From Neocallimastix lanati (nom. inval.) (lineage: Eukaryota > Neocallimastigomycota > Neocallimastigomycetes > Neocallimastigales > Neocallimastigaceae), in contig JACVTC010000005.1 in NCBI GenBank assembly GCA_016946835.1, positions 1,200,001 to 1,220,000 on the forward strand: a stretch of DNA of 20,000 nucleotides, written 5' to 3'. Positions within the stretch are counted from its first letter, which is position 1, and each line of letters begins with the position of its first letter. Under the pieces are notes generated by a model. It did not search any database, was not told the origin of the DNA, and worked only from the letters and a program-made list of their open reading frames with translations. The translations under genes were made by a program, and so were the position numbers. Positions 1-11,154 of the stretch are shown here, piece after piece.

Positions 1-1326
1 TATTACAAAATAATAATAATAATAATAATTAATTAATTAATGGTATTAATTTCCTTTAATTTTATGATATCTTTCTTCTCTTATTTTTATATTTTATTAT
101 TAATGTTATTTATAGATATTTTTATTTCAATTTTAGTTATATATATATATATTTTTTTTTTTATTTCATTCCCTCCTTTTATCATTAATCCTAAATAGGA
201 TAAAAAAAAATCTTATTACTTAGTATTCCAATTATTCTATTTATATTTAATTATAATTAAAACCATAATATTAATTAATAAAAAAGATATTTGTTATTTT
301 TATATTTAAATATCTTTATATTTAAAAAAAAAAAAAAAATAATTTTAATTAATATTTTAATTATGGGTTTATTTCTAAAAATCCATTATTATTCATTTCT
401 TTTTCTATCTATTATTATTATTATTTTTTATTATTTTTTATAATTATTAATAATAATTATTTTTTATATATATTTTTATTATTTATTATATTAAGAGAAA
501 AGAGAAAATTTTTTCTTATTTTTATCTTAAATATATTTCTTTATATTTTAATATATAGTATTTAAATTTTTTATATATTTTTTATTAAAATTACATATAT
601 TATTAATTGATTTACTATGAATAGAAATAAATATAAACAAATTAAAAATATATTTAATAAACTACTTCATTATTTACAATTTAAATATTTATTATTTCTA
701 ATAATTGAGATATTACCTAAATGTATTATTTTTTTTTTTGCAATAATTATAGAAATATTTAATAAAATATAAATATTTTATTTATAAACCATATTCCCTA
801 ATATTGTTTATTATTTTATTTTATTAAATAAATAAATAAATAAATAAATAATTTTTTTTTTAAATAAAAAGAAAAAAATTTTACCATTTTAAAAAAATTT
901 TTTTTTTGTTTTTTTTTTTGTTTTTTTTGTTTCTTTGAAATATATATTATTTTATTTTTTAAAAAGGATTAAATTTTGAATTTTAATAAAAAAAAAAAAG
1001 AAAGAACAAAAATAAAAATTTTGGTTCTTAATTTATTTAATTATTAAAATAAAAAGATTTAAAAAGAAACTTTTAATAAAAAAATATATATATTATTATT
1101 TTTAGTTAATAAAAAAGATAATAATTTATATATACTTTTTTTTTTAAAAGCAAAAAAAATAAATTTTTTTTTATATTTATTAATCAACAAATTATTGTTA
1201 TTTATTAATAAAAAATAATATTATTATTTTATTATTTTTTAATAAAACAAAAGATTTTTTTTACAAAAAACAAAACAAAACAAATTCCATATTAAAACAA
1301 ATAAAATATATAAAAAAAATATAAAA
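1..1326. other. gene-free AT-rich upstream region
   Basis: No exon-like island is visible on either strand. The stretch consists of A/T homopolymers, TAA/TTA runs and an AAAT-type run near 827-851. A small inverted repeat (arms 283-292 and 308-317, each with one G or C) could form a hairpin, but such structures are expected by chance in this composition. The last few hundred bases must hold the promoter and leader of the AN1 gene that starts at 1327. The leader is A-rich and CAAAACAAAA-like just before the start, as in other fungal leaders. Confidence 0.6.
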
Positions 1327-1808
1327 ATGGAATCAACTTCAACTCCAAAGGCTAAGAAGTCAAGCAGATGTGCTTTTGAAGGTTGCAATGCCCGTGTCGT
1401 TAAGATTATTGGTGACTGTAGATACTGTCAACATAAGTTTTGTGGTAAATGTTCAATAAATAAATAAAATAATTATTTTATACATAATTAAAGCAAAAAA
1501 TAATAAATAATGATATAAAAATATAAAAATATAAAAATAGATTTAAATAAATAAATATATAAATAAATAAATTTATTGATGGATAATAGATTATTTATAA
1601 TTGATGTATTAATGATTAAATTTTATTTAAATATGTTATTATTCAATATTAAAAAAATATATATATATATTTTTATATAAATAAAACAGGTACTCACAGA
1701 TTACCAGAATGCCATGTTTGTCCAAACTTAGCTACTTGTAAACAAGCTTCCTTTGAAAGGAACTCAAATAAATTATTAAATGAAAAATGTGTTAAATTAA
1801 AGGTTTAA
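1327..1808 (+). CDS. AN1-type zinc-finger protein (Tmc1-like), two exons
   Basis: Exons 1327-1444 and 1690-1808 are joined across a 245-bp GT-AG intron (donor GTAAAT, acceptor AAACAG) and encode 78 residues. The joined protein has the complete AN1 zinc-binding pattern: C15, C20, C31, C34, C39, H42, H48 and C50, with the diagnostic FCGTHRLPE segment formed exactly across the splice junction. A short Lys/Ser-rich N-terminus precedes the finger. The C-terminus (CKQASFERN onward) matches the conserved tail of fungal AN1 proteins such as yeast Tmc1. AN1 fingers bind two zinc ions; family members are linked to ubiquitin/proteasome and stress responses, but the substrate here is unknown. The start is the only ATG before the finger and follows an A-rich leader. 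The stop at 1806-1808 comes right after a possible weak donor (GTTTAA at 1803), so a longer Lys-rich isoform is possible. Confidence 0.88.
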
Positions 1809-1974
1809 AAAGAAAAATTTTATCGTTTAATAATATAAAAAAAAAAAAGTAAAAAAAAAAAAAAAACATTTTTGAACAACAAAACCAAAAAAAAAAAAAA
1901 AAATATCTTATACTATTCATAATATAAAAAAAACAAACCATTAAAAAAAAAAAAATGAAAATTTAATTTATCAG

Positions 1975-2028
1975 AAGAAGAAAAAAAAAAAAAAGCCAAA
2001 AAAAAAAAAAAACTTTTTATTTAAATAA
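1975..2028 (+). other. possible alternative Lys-rich last exon of the AN1 gene
   Basis: A TTATCAG acceptor at 1968-1974 is followed by an open segment of 17 codons (almost all Lys, with one Pro, then Asn-Phe-Leu-Phe-Lys) ending at TAA 2026-2028. It would be in frame with the AN1 gene if splicing used the non-consensus donor GTTTAA at 1803. The result would replace the final Val with a polybasic tail. Against it: the donor is weak and any poly-A stretch reads as poly-Lys. Low confidence. Confidence 0.25.
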
Positions 2029-2653
2029 TATAAATTTTTTATTATTATTTTAAAAAGAACAACAAAACAATAAAGAAAAATATTGTAAAAAATATAAAAA
2101 AAAAATATAAAAAAATATAAAAAAAATAAAAAAAAAAATAAAAAAAATAAAAAAAATAAAAAAAATAAAAAAAAAATAAAATAAAATTGTTTTTTTATAT
2201 TTATAAATATTGAATGGGGAAGGTTGTTAGTAAAAATGTTGATATTATAATTACACTATTTATAAAATGTAATTATATTTATTAGGAGTTTTTTGCTTTA
2301 TTATTATTATTATTTTACTTTAAGTTTTTTGAAATTTTTATTAATTTTAATTGTAAAAATATGGAATATTTATTTAATATTCTTATTTTTTTTTTAATAA
2401 AAAAAAGTAATAATAAAAAATATATATACGTAAAATTTTAAATATTTATCCTTAAGGACATAATGCCTTTTTTTTTTTTTTTTTTTTTTTTATTTTTAAT
2501 TTTTTAGCATGCCTAAAGTAGATATTAAAAAAAAAAAAAAATATTAATGGAAAAATACCCTTTAATTTTTTTATATTTTTTTTATATTTTTATTTTTTTT
2601 ATTTTTATTTTATTTTTTTTTTATTAATTAATTTTGGAGGGTTCAAGGTTAAA

Positions 2654-2691
<38 letters not shown>

Positions 2692-3250
2692 AAAAAAAAA
2701 TTAAAAAATTAAAAAATAACATTCCATAGTATTCTATACAACATTACAACCTACAACTTATTATTCCCCTACTTTGTAAATAAAATAAAATAAAATAAAA
2801 AAAAAAAAAATTAAGGATTCATTTATTAATTAAAAAATTTAAGATTTAAGATTAAAAAAAAAAAAAAAAATTATTATTATTATTAATTATTAATTATTAA
2901 TTATTAATAATATAATAATATTATTCATAATAAAATTAAATATAAACTTTATATCTAACGCTGATATATAATTATAAAAATTTAATTCCATCTATTTTAG
3001 ATAATTCTATATAGAAATATTTTATCTACATATGTTTTTTTTTTTTTGTGTGACAATTCAAAAATAAAACTAATTTTTGTGATACTTTAAAAAAAAAATT
3101 TTTTTTTTTAAAGGATTAAAATAAAATAAAAATAAAAAAAAAATAAATAAATAAAATAAATATAAAATATATACAAAATATAAAAATTACATATTTTAAA
3201 TATATATATATATAAAAAAGTTTTTTTTTTTTTTTTTATTATTTTTTTAT

Positions 3251-3340
3251 ATTTATTATTATTATTTTATATTTATTATTATTATTTTATATTTATTATT
3301 ATTATTTTATATTTATTATTATTATTTTATATTTATTATT
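3251..3340. repeat. 20-bp minisatellite, about 4.5 perfect copies
   Basis: The 20-bp unit ATTTATTATTATTATTTTAT is repeated without any mismatch at 3251-3270, 3271-3290, 3291-3310 and 3311-3330, with half a unit following. It sits in the convergent intergenic region between the AN1 gene and SWP1. Perfect identity points to recent tandem expansion. Confidence 0.9.
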
Positions 3341-3511
3341 TTAATTTCTAAATAAAAAAAAAAAAATTTTTTTTTCTTTCTTTCCTTTCTTTTTCTCTTT
3401 CTTATATTTAAAAATGATTTATAATATAGAATATAGTTAACTTTTTATTTTTATTTTTTATTTTATTTTTTATTTATATTTTATTTTTATCTTTATTTAT
3501 ATTTTATTATA

Positions 3512-3542
<31 letters not shown>

Positions 3543-3797
3543 TCTTTTCTTTTCTTATAATATTATATATATTTTTTTATATATGCATTTTTTTTTTTTT
3601 TTTGTGTGTGTGTGTGTGTTTGTTTATATTAGAATTTTCTTTCTTGTTTGCTTGCTTTCTTTTAATTATAATTATATATTATAATAGTTTTATTTTACAT
3701 TAAATACTTTAAATATATTATAGTAAATAAAAAAAATATATATATATATAAATATAGTATTATATGTAGGTTTATATATATATGTAAATATAAATCT

Positions 3798-5308
3798 TTA
3801 ATTTGATTTGGTATCCTTTTCTTTTTCAGTTTCAGTTTCTTTTTTTGGGGATGAAGGTGGTGGTGGTGATGAAGACTTTTTTACTTTTAATTTTCTCTCA
3901 GCAGAACGCTTATCCGCCTTTTGACGAAGAACAAGATGTCCGAAAATTGAAGTGTAAATTGAAGCAATACCCAAAGCTCCTAAGGTTTGGAAGAGATTGA
4001 GCTTAATGAAGAATAAAACTAAAATACCAATGATGGAACAGAGACTTAGAATAAATAATACACCAAAAATAAAGGTTTTACTATTGTAGAATAAACCATT
4101 GATATTTATTCCAATTTTATTCCACTATAATTATATTATTATTAGTTATTATTAGTTATTATTAATAATTATTGGGTATTATTGGTATTTATTGTTGTTA
4201 TTAAGTTTTTATTATGTTCAAGATTTGATATATAGAAAAATTGAATGAAATTATTAATGAAATTATAATATAATATAATATAAAAAATATATATATAAAA
4301 AAAAAAAGTTAATAATTGTTCATAAATCAATATATTTATATATAAATATCATAATAATTATATCTATCATACTCAATTTTTTTTTTAAAAAAAAAAAAAA
4401 AAAACTAATATTTATATTATTATTACTATTATTGTAATGAAATAATATATATATATATATATTATATTTTATATTTTATATCTATTTATATCTATATTTA
4501 TTATATATATTTACAATGAAAAGTAAGTAACACCATGGAATGAACATTAAAACAAAGACAAACTCAGCAAAAACCTTATTTGGAGCTTTTGGTTCTGGTT
4601 TGAAAATATGAGGTTGATCTGGTTTTGGATAAAAGTTTGGACCTTCAGATTCCATAAGAGTTGGAGCCCTGTTAGGGTCAACCTTCTTTTCTGGAATAGA
4701 ATACTTAACTTCCATATTACCAAATTTATATTCTAAAGGAGCATAATCCTTTTTTGGTGAAGAAAAACGAACAATCATAGAATAGTCACCATTATCAATA
4801 GAAATATCCTTTAAATTCTATTTTTTTTTTTTTTTTTTTTTTAATTATTATCAATGTTATTATTTAGGATATGAAATTTATATTAATTTAATATGTAAGT
4901 ATATATAAAGAGTAAATTAATATTAATTAGTAAAAAATTTTATTTATAAATTTCAAATTATATTTTCATTTCGAGAAAATAATATATATATTATGGTATA
5001 TATTATGGTATTAATAATATAATTTAACTATAAATAGAATGAATATAAATTTTTTTTTTTTTTTTTACAAGTTGGTATCTTCCTTCATCAAGCGAATCAA
5101 GTAAATATGAATTTTGAGATTTATCATTAGATAAATAAAGCATGGCTTGTTCAATCTTATTAATTTCTTTTTCTTTATTATCCTTTTCTACAAGTTTTAA
5201 TGAAATTTCTAAACTATCCATATTGGAATATGTAATTTTTTCTAATACTTCTGGATATTTTAAACTGATGAAAAATACATTTTTATTATATATACATTTA
5301 TTTTTAAA

Positions 5309-5342
<34 letters not shown>

Positions 5343-5649
5343 TTGATAACGATAATAGCAATGATAGTATATAATAGTTTAAATGATAAATAAATGATAT
5401 TAATAAAATTATTTGTTAATATATGTAATATAATTTTACAGTTTTTATTAATATTATGGTATTATTGTTTTTATAATTGTTTTTTCATTTTATTTGACTT
5501 TTTTTTTTTTTTTTTTTTAATTTGTACCTTTTCGATAGATCGTTTTCACCATGGAGTTTTACTTTAAAAAAGTCGAAATCCATTGCTTTTTTACAAAAAG
5601 CAAATTGTACTGCTAATGCTGCGTAAACTATTAATATAAATTGCTTCAT
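3798..5649 (-). CDS. SWP1: oligosaccharyltransferase subunit Swp1 (ribophorin II family), four exons
   Basis: Exons on the minus strand are 5649-5528, 5264-5069, 4817-4515 and 4124-3798 (122+196+303+327 nt), joined by three GT-AG introns of 263, 251 and 390 bp with consistent phases, giving 315 residues. Residues 1-18 (MKQFILIVYAALAVQFAF) are a cleavable-type signal peptide. A luminal domain of roughly 165 residues follows. The ribophorin II hallmark HIFKPEPKAPNKV then leads into TM1 (about 187-208, formed across the last splice junction at FIPWCYLLFI/WNKIG). TM2 is at about 224-247 and TM3 at about 250-272. A basic cytosolic tail with a Ser/Pro stretch (SSSPPPPSSPKK) ends in KDTKSN. The length is close to fungal Swp1 rather than the roughly 630-residue animal protein. 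Known role: a structural subunit of the ER complex that transfers the glycan to Asn in nascent proteins. The neighbours are unrelated. Confidence 0.93.
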
Positions 5650-6822
5650 TTTTTTTTTTTTTTCTATTATTATTATTATGATTATTTTTTCAATTTCTAT
5701 TATGATTTTTCTACTTTTTTTATTATTATTTTGATTATATTATTAATTGTTTACATATATATATGATTTAAATCTAATATATGTGTTAAATCCATTCATC
5801 ATTTCCAGATAATATTAAAATATTTTTTTTCAAAAAAAAATGAAATTTGAAGTTGATTATTAAATGTTTAACAAAACAATTAGGGAGAATAAAAATGATA
5901 ATATATATAGATAAGAAATTTATATATAAAGTATAAATAAAATATAAATATATATATTTATAAATAAAAAAAAAATAGAAAAATTAATATTGTGAGTTTT
6001 CAAAATAATAGATTAATTTTTTTATATGAAACGAAATTAGTTGACTTATATAAATTGAATATTTATTTTTCTAATAAATAGCACGATCATATTTTTTTTT
6101 TATCTTATTCATTATCACTTTATTTCTATATTTATGATATTATTTTATTTTAAAATGAAAAAAATATATATATAAATCTTTCATATATTTGAATTTCGTT
6201 TTTTTTTTATTTATTTATTTACTCATTTATTTATTTATTTATTTATTTAAATTATATATATTATATAAATAAATGGGTTAATCATTTTTAAATAAATAAA
6301 ACGTTATATAAAGATTTTACCTTCTTTTTTTTTCCTGTTAAAATTTTATTTATTTCTATAAAATTACTTTTTTTTTCTTTTTCCTTTTTTTAAATAAATA
6401 ATATTTTTTTAAAAAAAAAAAAAAAAATGAAAAGAAAAAAAGAAAAAAAAAAATGTTTAATATATTAAAAAGGTATATGACTTTTTTTTTAAAATTAAAA
6501 AAAAAAAATAATAAAGTTTTAGTATTCAAATATAATAATTTAAACCTTTATCCCAAAATTTTTTTTTATAAAAAAAAAAAAAAAATTAATTAATAGATTG
6601 ATCAAATTCATTTTTTATTAATTATATTTATTTATTTATTTATTTATTTATTATTTATTATTTATTATTTATTTATTTATTATTTATTTATTATTTATTA
6701 TTTATTTATTTATTATTTATTTATTATTTATTTATTATTTATTTATTATTTATTTATTTATTATTATTTATTTATTTATTTATTATTTATTTATTATTTA
6801 TTTATTTATTATTTATTTATTT

Positions 6823-6860
<38 letters not shown>

Positions 6861-7250
6861 AATTTAATCAAATAATTATTCCAATAATAAAATAATTAGA
6901 ATTTTTTAATTAAAAAATAAAAAAAAAAAAAAAAAGAATTTGATTATATGTTCTATTCATAGATCCATAAATATATATATATATAAATGTATTTATACAT
7001 AATAAAAAATCATCAATATATTTTATAGATTAAAATATTATTATAATAAATAACTTCTTTTTTTTTTTTCCTTTGAAATAACCTACTTTTTTTTTTTTTT
7101 TTAAATTGTAGATAAATATTTTTTTTTTTTATTTTATATATATTTTATTTTAGCAATACTAATAGCAATATACAACATCATTGCTTAATTATTTATCAAG
7201 GGTTAAATGTATTATTAAATAATAATTAAAAAAAAAAAAAAAATACATAC

Positions 7251-7283
<33 letters not shown>

Positions 7284-7501
7284 CCACTACAATATAATCA
7301 TTTTATTTAATTATCTAAAACAAAAGTTCATATTATTAATATAATACCATTATTGAAAAAAAAAAAAATTTTTTTTTTTTTAAAGTTAAAATATATATAA
7401 AGTTATATATATATATAAGAAATGATTATATCCCCTGCTTAAATTTTCTTTATATATTAACTACTATTATTTTAATATAATTTACTATTTTATATATCTT
7501 C

Positions 7502-7541
<40 letters not shown>

Positions 7542-7972
7542 TTCTTTGACTTTGTTTTATTTTTATTATTTTTATTATTATTTTTTGTTATTATTACTAT
7601 AATTATTTTTTTTTTTCTTTTTGCTATTATTTATTTATTTCTTTGTTTATTTGTTTATTTATTTGTATTAATTTACTTTATTTTATTTTATTTTATTTTA
7701 TTTTTTTTTTATTTTTATTTTTATTTTTATATTTTTTTATTTTATTTATATTTTTAGTTTTATTTTTTATATTAATAATTTTTTTTTTTTATTTGATTAA
7801 TATAATATTATAAAATATACAGGAAATCGAATAGTTTAGATATTAAATATTAAGAAATAATAATAAAACTGTTTTATTTTTTCATTCATTCTTTCTTTCT
7901 TTATTAATTTCATTTCGTTTTTCTTTTATTATTTTTTTTTTTTTTTATTTTCCTCTCTATTTATTAATTAAT
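5650..7972. other. gene-free AT-rich intergenic region
   Basis: This separates the 5' end of SWP1 (minus) from the 3' end of VPS55 (minus), so it holds the SWP1 promoter and the VPS55 3' region. No coding island is convincing. It contains a TTTA/TTA array (about 6624-6856), an ACAT run (7243-7263) followed by TA repeats, and long poly-A and poly-T tracts. A slightly more complex patch at 7153-7210 (CAATACTAATAGCAATATAC and following) follows a TTTTAG, but yields no recognisable peptide. Confidence 0.6.
6624..6856. repeat. TTTA/TTA mixed microsatellite array
   Basis: About 230 bp made only of TTTA tetramers interrupted at irregular intervals by TTA trimers. Shorter arrays of the same kind occur around 10810-10945, and TTA-dominated ones inside the VPS55 intron (about 8350-8560). 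The continuous array without unique spacers shows simple slippage expansion rather than a spaced repeat system. Confidence 0.85.
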
Positions 7973-10113
7973 TTAAATGTAATCATAATCATTGCCTCTA
8001 CTAAAGAAGTAACGATAGCCTATAATGGTACCATATACCATTAAACCTCCAATAATAGATAAACTAGCTGAAAAGTGTGTTATCTTTGATGACAAAATAA
8101 ATAAATAAAATAGAAAATAAATATTTGATATATCATTAATAATCATTACACAATATGATAGTTAGTGGAATTATAGAAAAAAAAAATTTTTTTTCTTCTT
8201 TGCTTTTAAATAAATTTTAATAAGATTAATATTAAATACTTACAACACCAATATGAGTTAATACGGCAGGTATACCTAATATAATTAAAAACGAGAATAA
8301 TTATATTAATATATATATATCAATTGAATATAAATTGTTATTATTATTTTTAATTAATTAATTAATTAATTATTTATTTATTTATTTATTATTACTTATT
8401 TCTTATTACTTATTATTATTACTATTTATTTATTATTATTACTTATTATTACGTATTACTTATTATTTATTTCTTATTATTTATTTCTTATTATTTACTA
8501 TTATTACTTGTTATTTATTATTATTACTTATTATTATTATTATTATTATTATTCATAATTTCTATCATTAAGATTATTATTATATATTTTATCATTATTA
8601 TTGTTTATTATTATTATTTATAAATATTTATTACTACTGATAATTTATTATTATTATTACTGCTAATTATATATAAGTTCCATCTTTTGATTATTATCAT
8701 ATTTTATATTATTATTGTAAAAGTTCGACATTCTTCGCAAGAATAAATTGAATTAATTATAAAAACATAATCACTATTATTATTGTATATAATTACCAAA
8801 ACCAGTAACTATAAATATAGAGGTGAAGAAAAATCCTACTTCATTTGATGATGAGCTAAATATACATAGAATTATAAATATATATATATATGTAAGTTTA
8901 TCCATATTAGATAATCAATCATTCAATTTAAAATAAATTATTATTTTTTATATTAAAAAAAAAAAAAAAAAAAACAATAATAAGCATAAAATAAAACAAA
9001 TAAACTATTTATTATAAATTGTAAAAATAATAAGTTTTCGACATGAACTAAAAAAGTATTACTCGTCAAAACCATCATTGTATGATAAATTGGAACAAAT
9101 GATATTTGGAATTGGGGCAACAGCATAAGTCAATACAACAAATAATGACCACCAATTACTACAAATTTTTAAATTAAATAAAAATATATATATTAATATA
9201 TTTTATTACAATTATTAGTACAAATATCAATTATTTAGTATATATATAATTATTTGAAAATAATTTCAAATTTTAAACTATTATTATTATTGTTGTTAAT
9301 ATTATTGTTATTATTATTGTTATTATATCTTTATTATTATTTTATTATTATTATTACTATTATTATTATTATTATTTATTATTATTATTTATTATTATTT
9401 ACCTTTCGATAGCACAAGATAAAATAATTAATAAAACTCCAATAGAAAAGAAAAACGCCTAGTTTAAACAATTTTTTTTTATTTATATAAAAATATGAAT
9501 TACACTTTAATGATTGTTTACAATTCTATTAATCTTTAATTAAATAATAATATCTAAATCTTTTTGTTTTTTAAATATATATTGATACTTACTAATCCAA
9601 TAATTCTTTTTTTATTATTATTATTATTATTTATTACAATTGTAAATTTATTTTTAAATAAATGTTAGTAAATATTAAAATCTTAAACATCATTATACAT
9701 ATATTTATACATTAATGATAGTTTATTTATAATATTGCTTAAAAATTAAACTCACTCTATTTGTGATTAGAAATGTTTATAAAATGAAGAAATTTATATA
9801 TAATAAAATGATTTTATTTATAAATTATTTGTTCATCAATTTGATATTCAGTTATATATATCCAATGTTTTTTTTTTTTTTTTTTTTTTTTGTATTTTAT
9901 TATTCCATTTGAATTGATAGTCATTTTTAAGAATAAAAAAAATATATATATATATATATAAATTTATTAAAAAAGTTTAAAATTATTTATTGATTAAAAT
10001 CAAATTTTTCATATTATATAATTATATATTTAAAAAATGAAAAAGAAGTATATAAAATTTCCTTATATTTTGAATTATATACTGTAATATTTAATTTTAT
10101 ATATAAATAAAGA

Positions 10114-10145
<32 letters not shown>

Positions 10146-10164
10146 TACTTTGCATTTCAGACAT
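7973..10164 (-). CDS. VPS55: Vps55/OB-RGRP (LEPROT) family endosomal protein, eight inferred exons
   Basis: Minus-strand exons: 10164-10149, 9756 (one nucleotide), 9605-9593, 9458-9403, 9158-9063, 8855-8797, 8275-8244 and 8083-7973. They total 384 nt, encoding 127 residues, against 140 in yeast Vps55 and about 131 in LEPROT. The family signature is clear: an N-terminal hydrophobic helix with IILSCA (residues 21-26), the loop APIPN (43-47), the acidic/Ser loop DDSSSNE (60-66) and two further hydrophobic segments (about 68-92 and 96-118). The C-terminus SRGNDYDYI corresponds to the FGRGDD end of the family. Four membrane segments are expected. In yeast Vps55 works with Vps68 in late-endosome-to-vacuole traffic. 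From the 13-nt exon onward every junction is GT-AG and in phase. The first two exons are inferred: MSEMQ at 10164-10149 plus a single A restores the frame and gives the Lys expected before the first helix. Confidence 0.88.
9593..9605 (-). other. VPS55: 13-nt micro-exon of VPS55
   Basis: The bases AATTATTGGATTA lie between the acceptor AAAAAAAG and a consensus donor GTAAGT (from 9592). A perfect branch site TACTAAC (9670-9664) lies about 60 nt upstream, and this is the first AG after it. The exon contributes I-I-G-L just before AFFFSIGVLLIILSCA, matching the start of helix 1 in the family. Reading upstream in frame hits a stop with no ATG, so the start codon must lie in an earlier exon. Confidence 0.75.
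9756..9756 (-). other. VPS55: candidate single-nucleotide exon of VPS55
   Basis: On the minus strand the sequence reads CTAATCACAAATAG, A, GTGAGT. A branch-point-like CTAAT and an acceptor AG (9758-9757) are thus followed by one base and a strong donor GTGAGT (from 9755). Exon 1 (16 nt) and the 13-nt exon do not fit in phase by themselves (29 nt). Adding this one base makes 30 nt and yields codons CAA AAA ATT ATT GGA TTA, that is Q-K-I-I-G-L, which aligns with T-K-I-I-S-L of yeast Vps55. This is inference from frame and signals, not transcript evidence. Confidence 0.55.
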
Positions 10165-11154
10165 TTTGGTAATTTTATTATTTTCTATTTAAAATCCAAT
10201 TTTCATATAATTTTTTAATATTATATTGTTTAAATATATTTATTGTTTATATATATTTTTTTTTCTCTCTTTATTAATTTATCCTTTTCTTCTTTATTTT
10301 TTTTTTTATAATATAAATTTCTTACTATAGATTTAAAAGTGATTTTTACAGTTTTGTTTTATTAAAATAAAAAAAAAATTTTTTTTTCTGTTACTTCTAT
10401 ATATATCTTTTCCTTATTTTTAAAAAATTATTATATAAAATAAAATAAAATTTTTTTTTTTAAAAAAAAATATTATATAATATATTTAATAATATATTTA
10501 ATATATTATAACTTTTAAAATAATAAATAATAAACAATATTTATTTTATTTATATTATTATTTATCATACTAAAACTAATTAAGTATATTACTTTAATAA
10601 TATTTATAATAAATAAATAAAGAAATAATGAAATAAAATATTATTTAATATTAATATTTAAAATTTTAAAATATAAAAAAAAATAAACTTTAAAAGTAAT
10701 TATATTAGGGTTATTCTATATATTGGGTATATTATATAAAAATATAATGATCAATATAATTTTATATATATCAAAATAAATTCATAAAATTATTAATATC
10801 AACTTATATATTTATTATTTATTTATTTATTTATTTATTATTTAATTATATATTTATTTATTATCTATTTATTTATTTATTATTCATTTATTTATTTATT
10901 ATTTATTTATTTATTTATTATTTATTTATTTTTTTATTTTTTTATTTTTTTATTTATTTTATCTGAAAATTTAAAATAATATTACCACTAAAAATCAAAT
11001 TAATAATATTGAATGGGGATTTTAAAAATTAATAGTGATGGTCAATTTTAAAGGTCTTTTTTTTTTTTTTTTTTTTTTTTATTTTAATTTTGTTTGATAA
11101 ATAAGTAATAATATAATAATAATTATATTATTTTTTTATATACAAATACAATAA
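10165..11154. other. gene-free AT-rich region upstream of VPS55
   Basis: The VPS55 leader ends at ACCAAAATG (10170-10162), so its promoter lies in the first part of this stretch. No other coding island is visible. Contents are A/T tracts, a TTTA-type array (about 10810-10945) and a single GGGG-containing patch (11005-11040) that shares a 15-mer with 2206-2220. Confidence 0.55.

Larger units (their letters stand above)
1809..3797. other. gene-free AT-rich intergenic region
   Basis: Apart from the possible AN1 tail exon, no coding island is visible. The region contains A-tracts (for example 2657-2689), T-tracts (2467-2491), A4-5T runs around 2095-2185, a perfect 20-bp minisatellite (3251-3340), a TA dinucleotide run (about 3508-3534) and a short GT run (about 3604-3620). 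The AN1 gene on the plus strand and SWP1 on the minus strand converge here, so both 3' ends and their polyadenylation signals must lie in it. None can be singled out in this composition. Confidence 0.6.

Noticed and set aside
3803-4000. 65-codon open frame on the plus strand
   Set aside because: It is antisense to SWP1 exon 4, whose translation matches the ribophorin II C-terminus with in-phase splice sites.
5142-5393. 83-codon open frame on the plus strand
   Set aside because: It is antisense to SWP1 exon 2 and then runs into an ATA repeat read as poly-Ile; no family resemblance.
6624-6856. Repeat array as a possible CRISPR-like array
   Set aside because: There are no unique spacers of regular length; it is continuous TTTA/TTA slippage, and the genes are eukaryotic with introns.
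7153-7210. Possible exon after TTTTAG near 7152
   Set aside because: The open frame is very short, encodes no recognisable motif and has no partner exon that fits.
9890-9924. ATG at 9923 on the minus strand (MTINSNGIIKY) as the VPS55 start
   Set aside because: No GT donor follows before the frame stops, and the peptide does not join in phase to the 13-nt exon.
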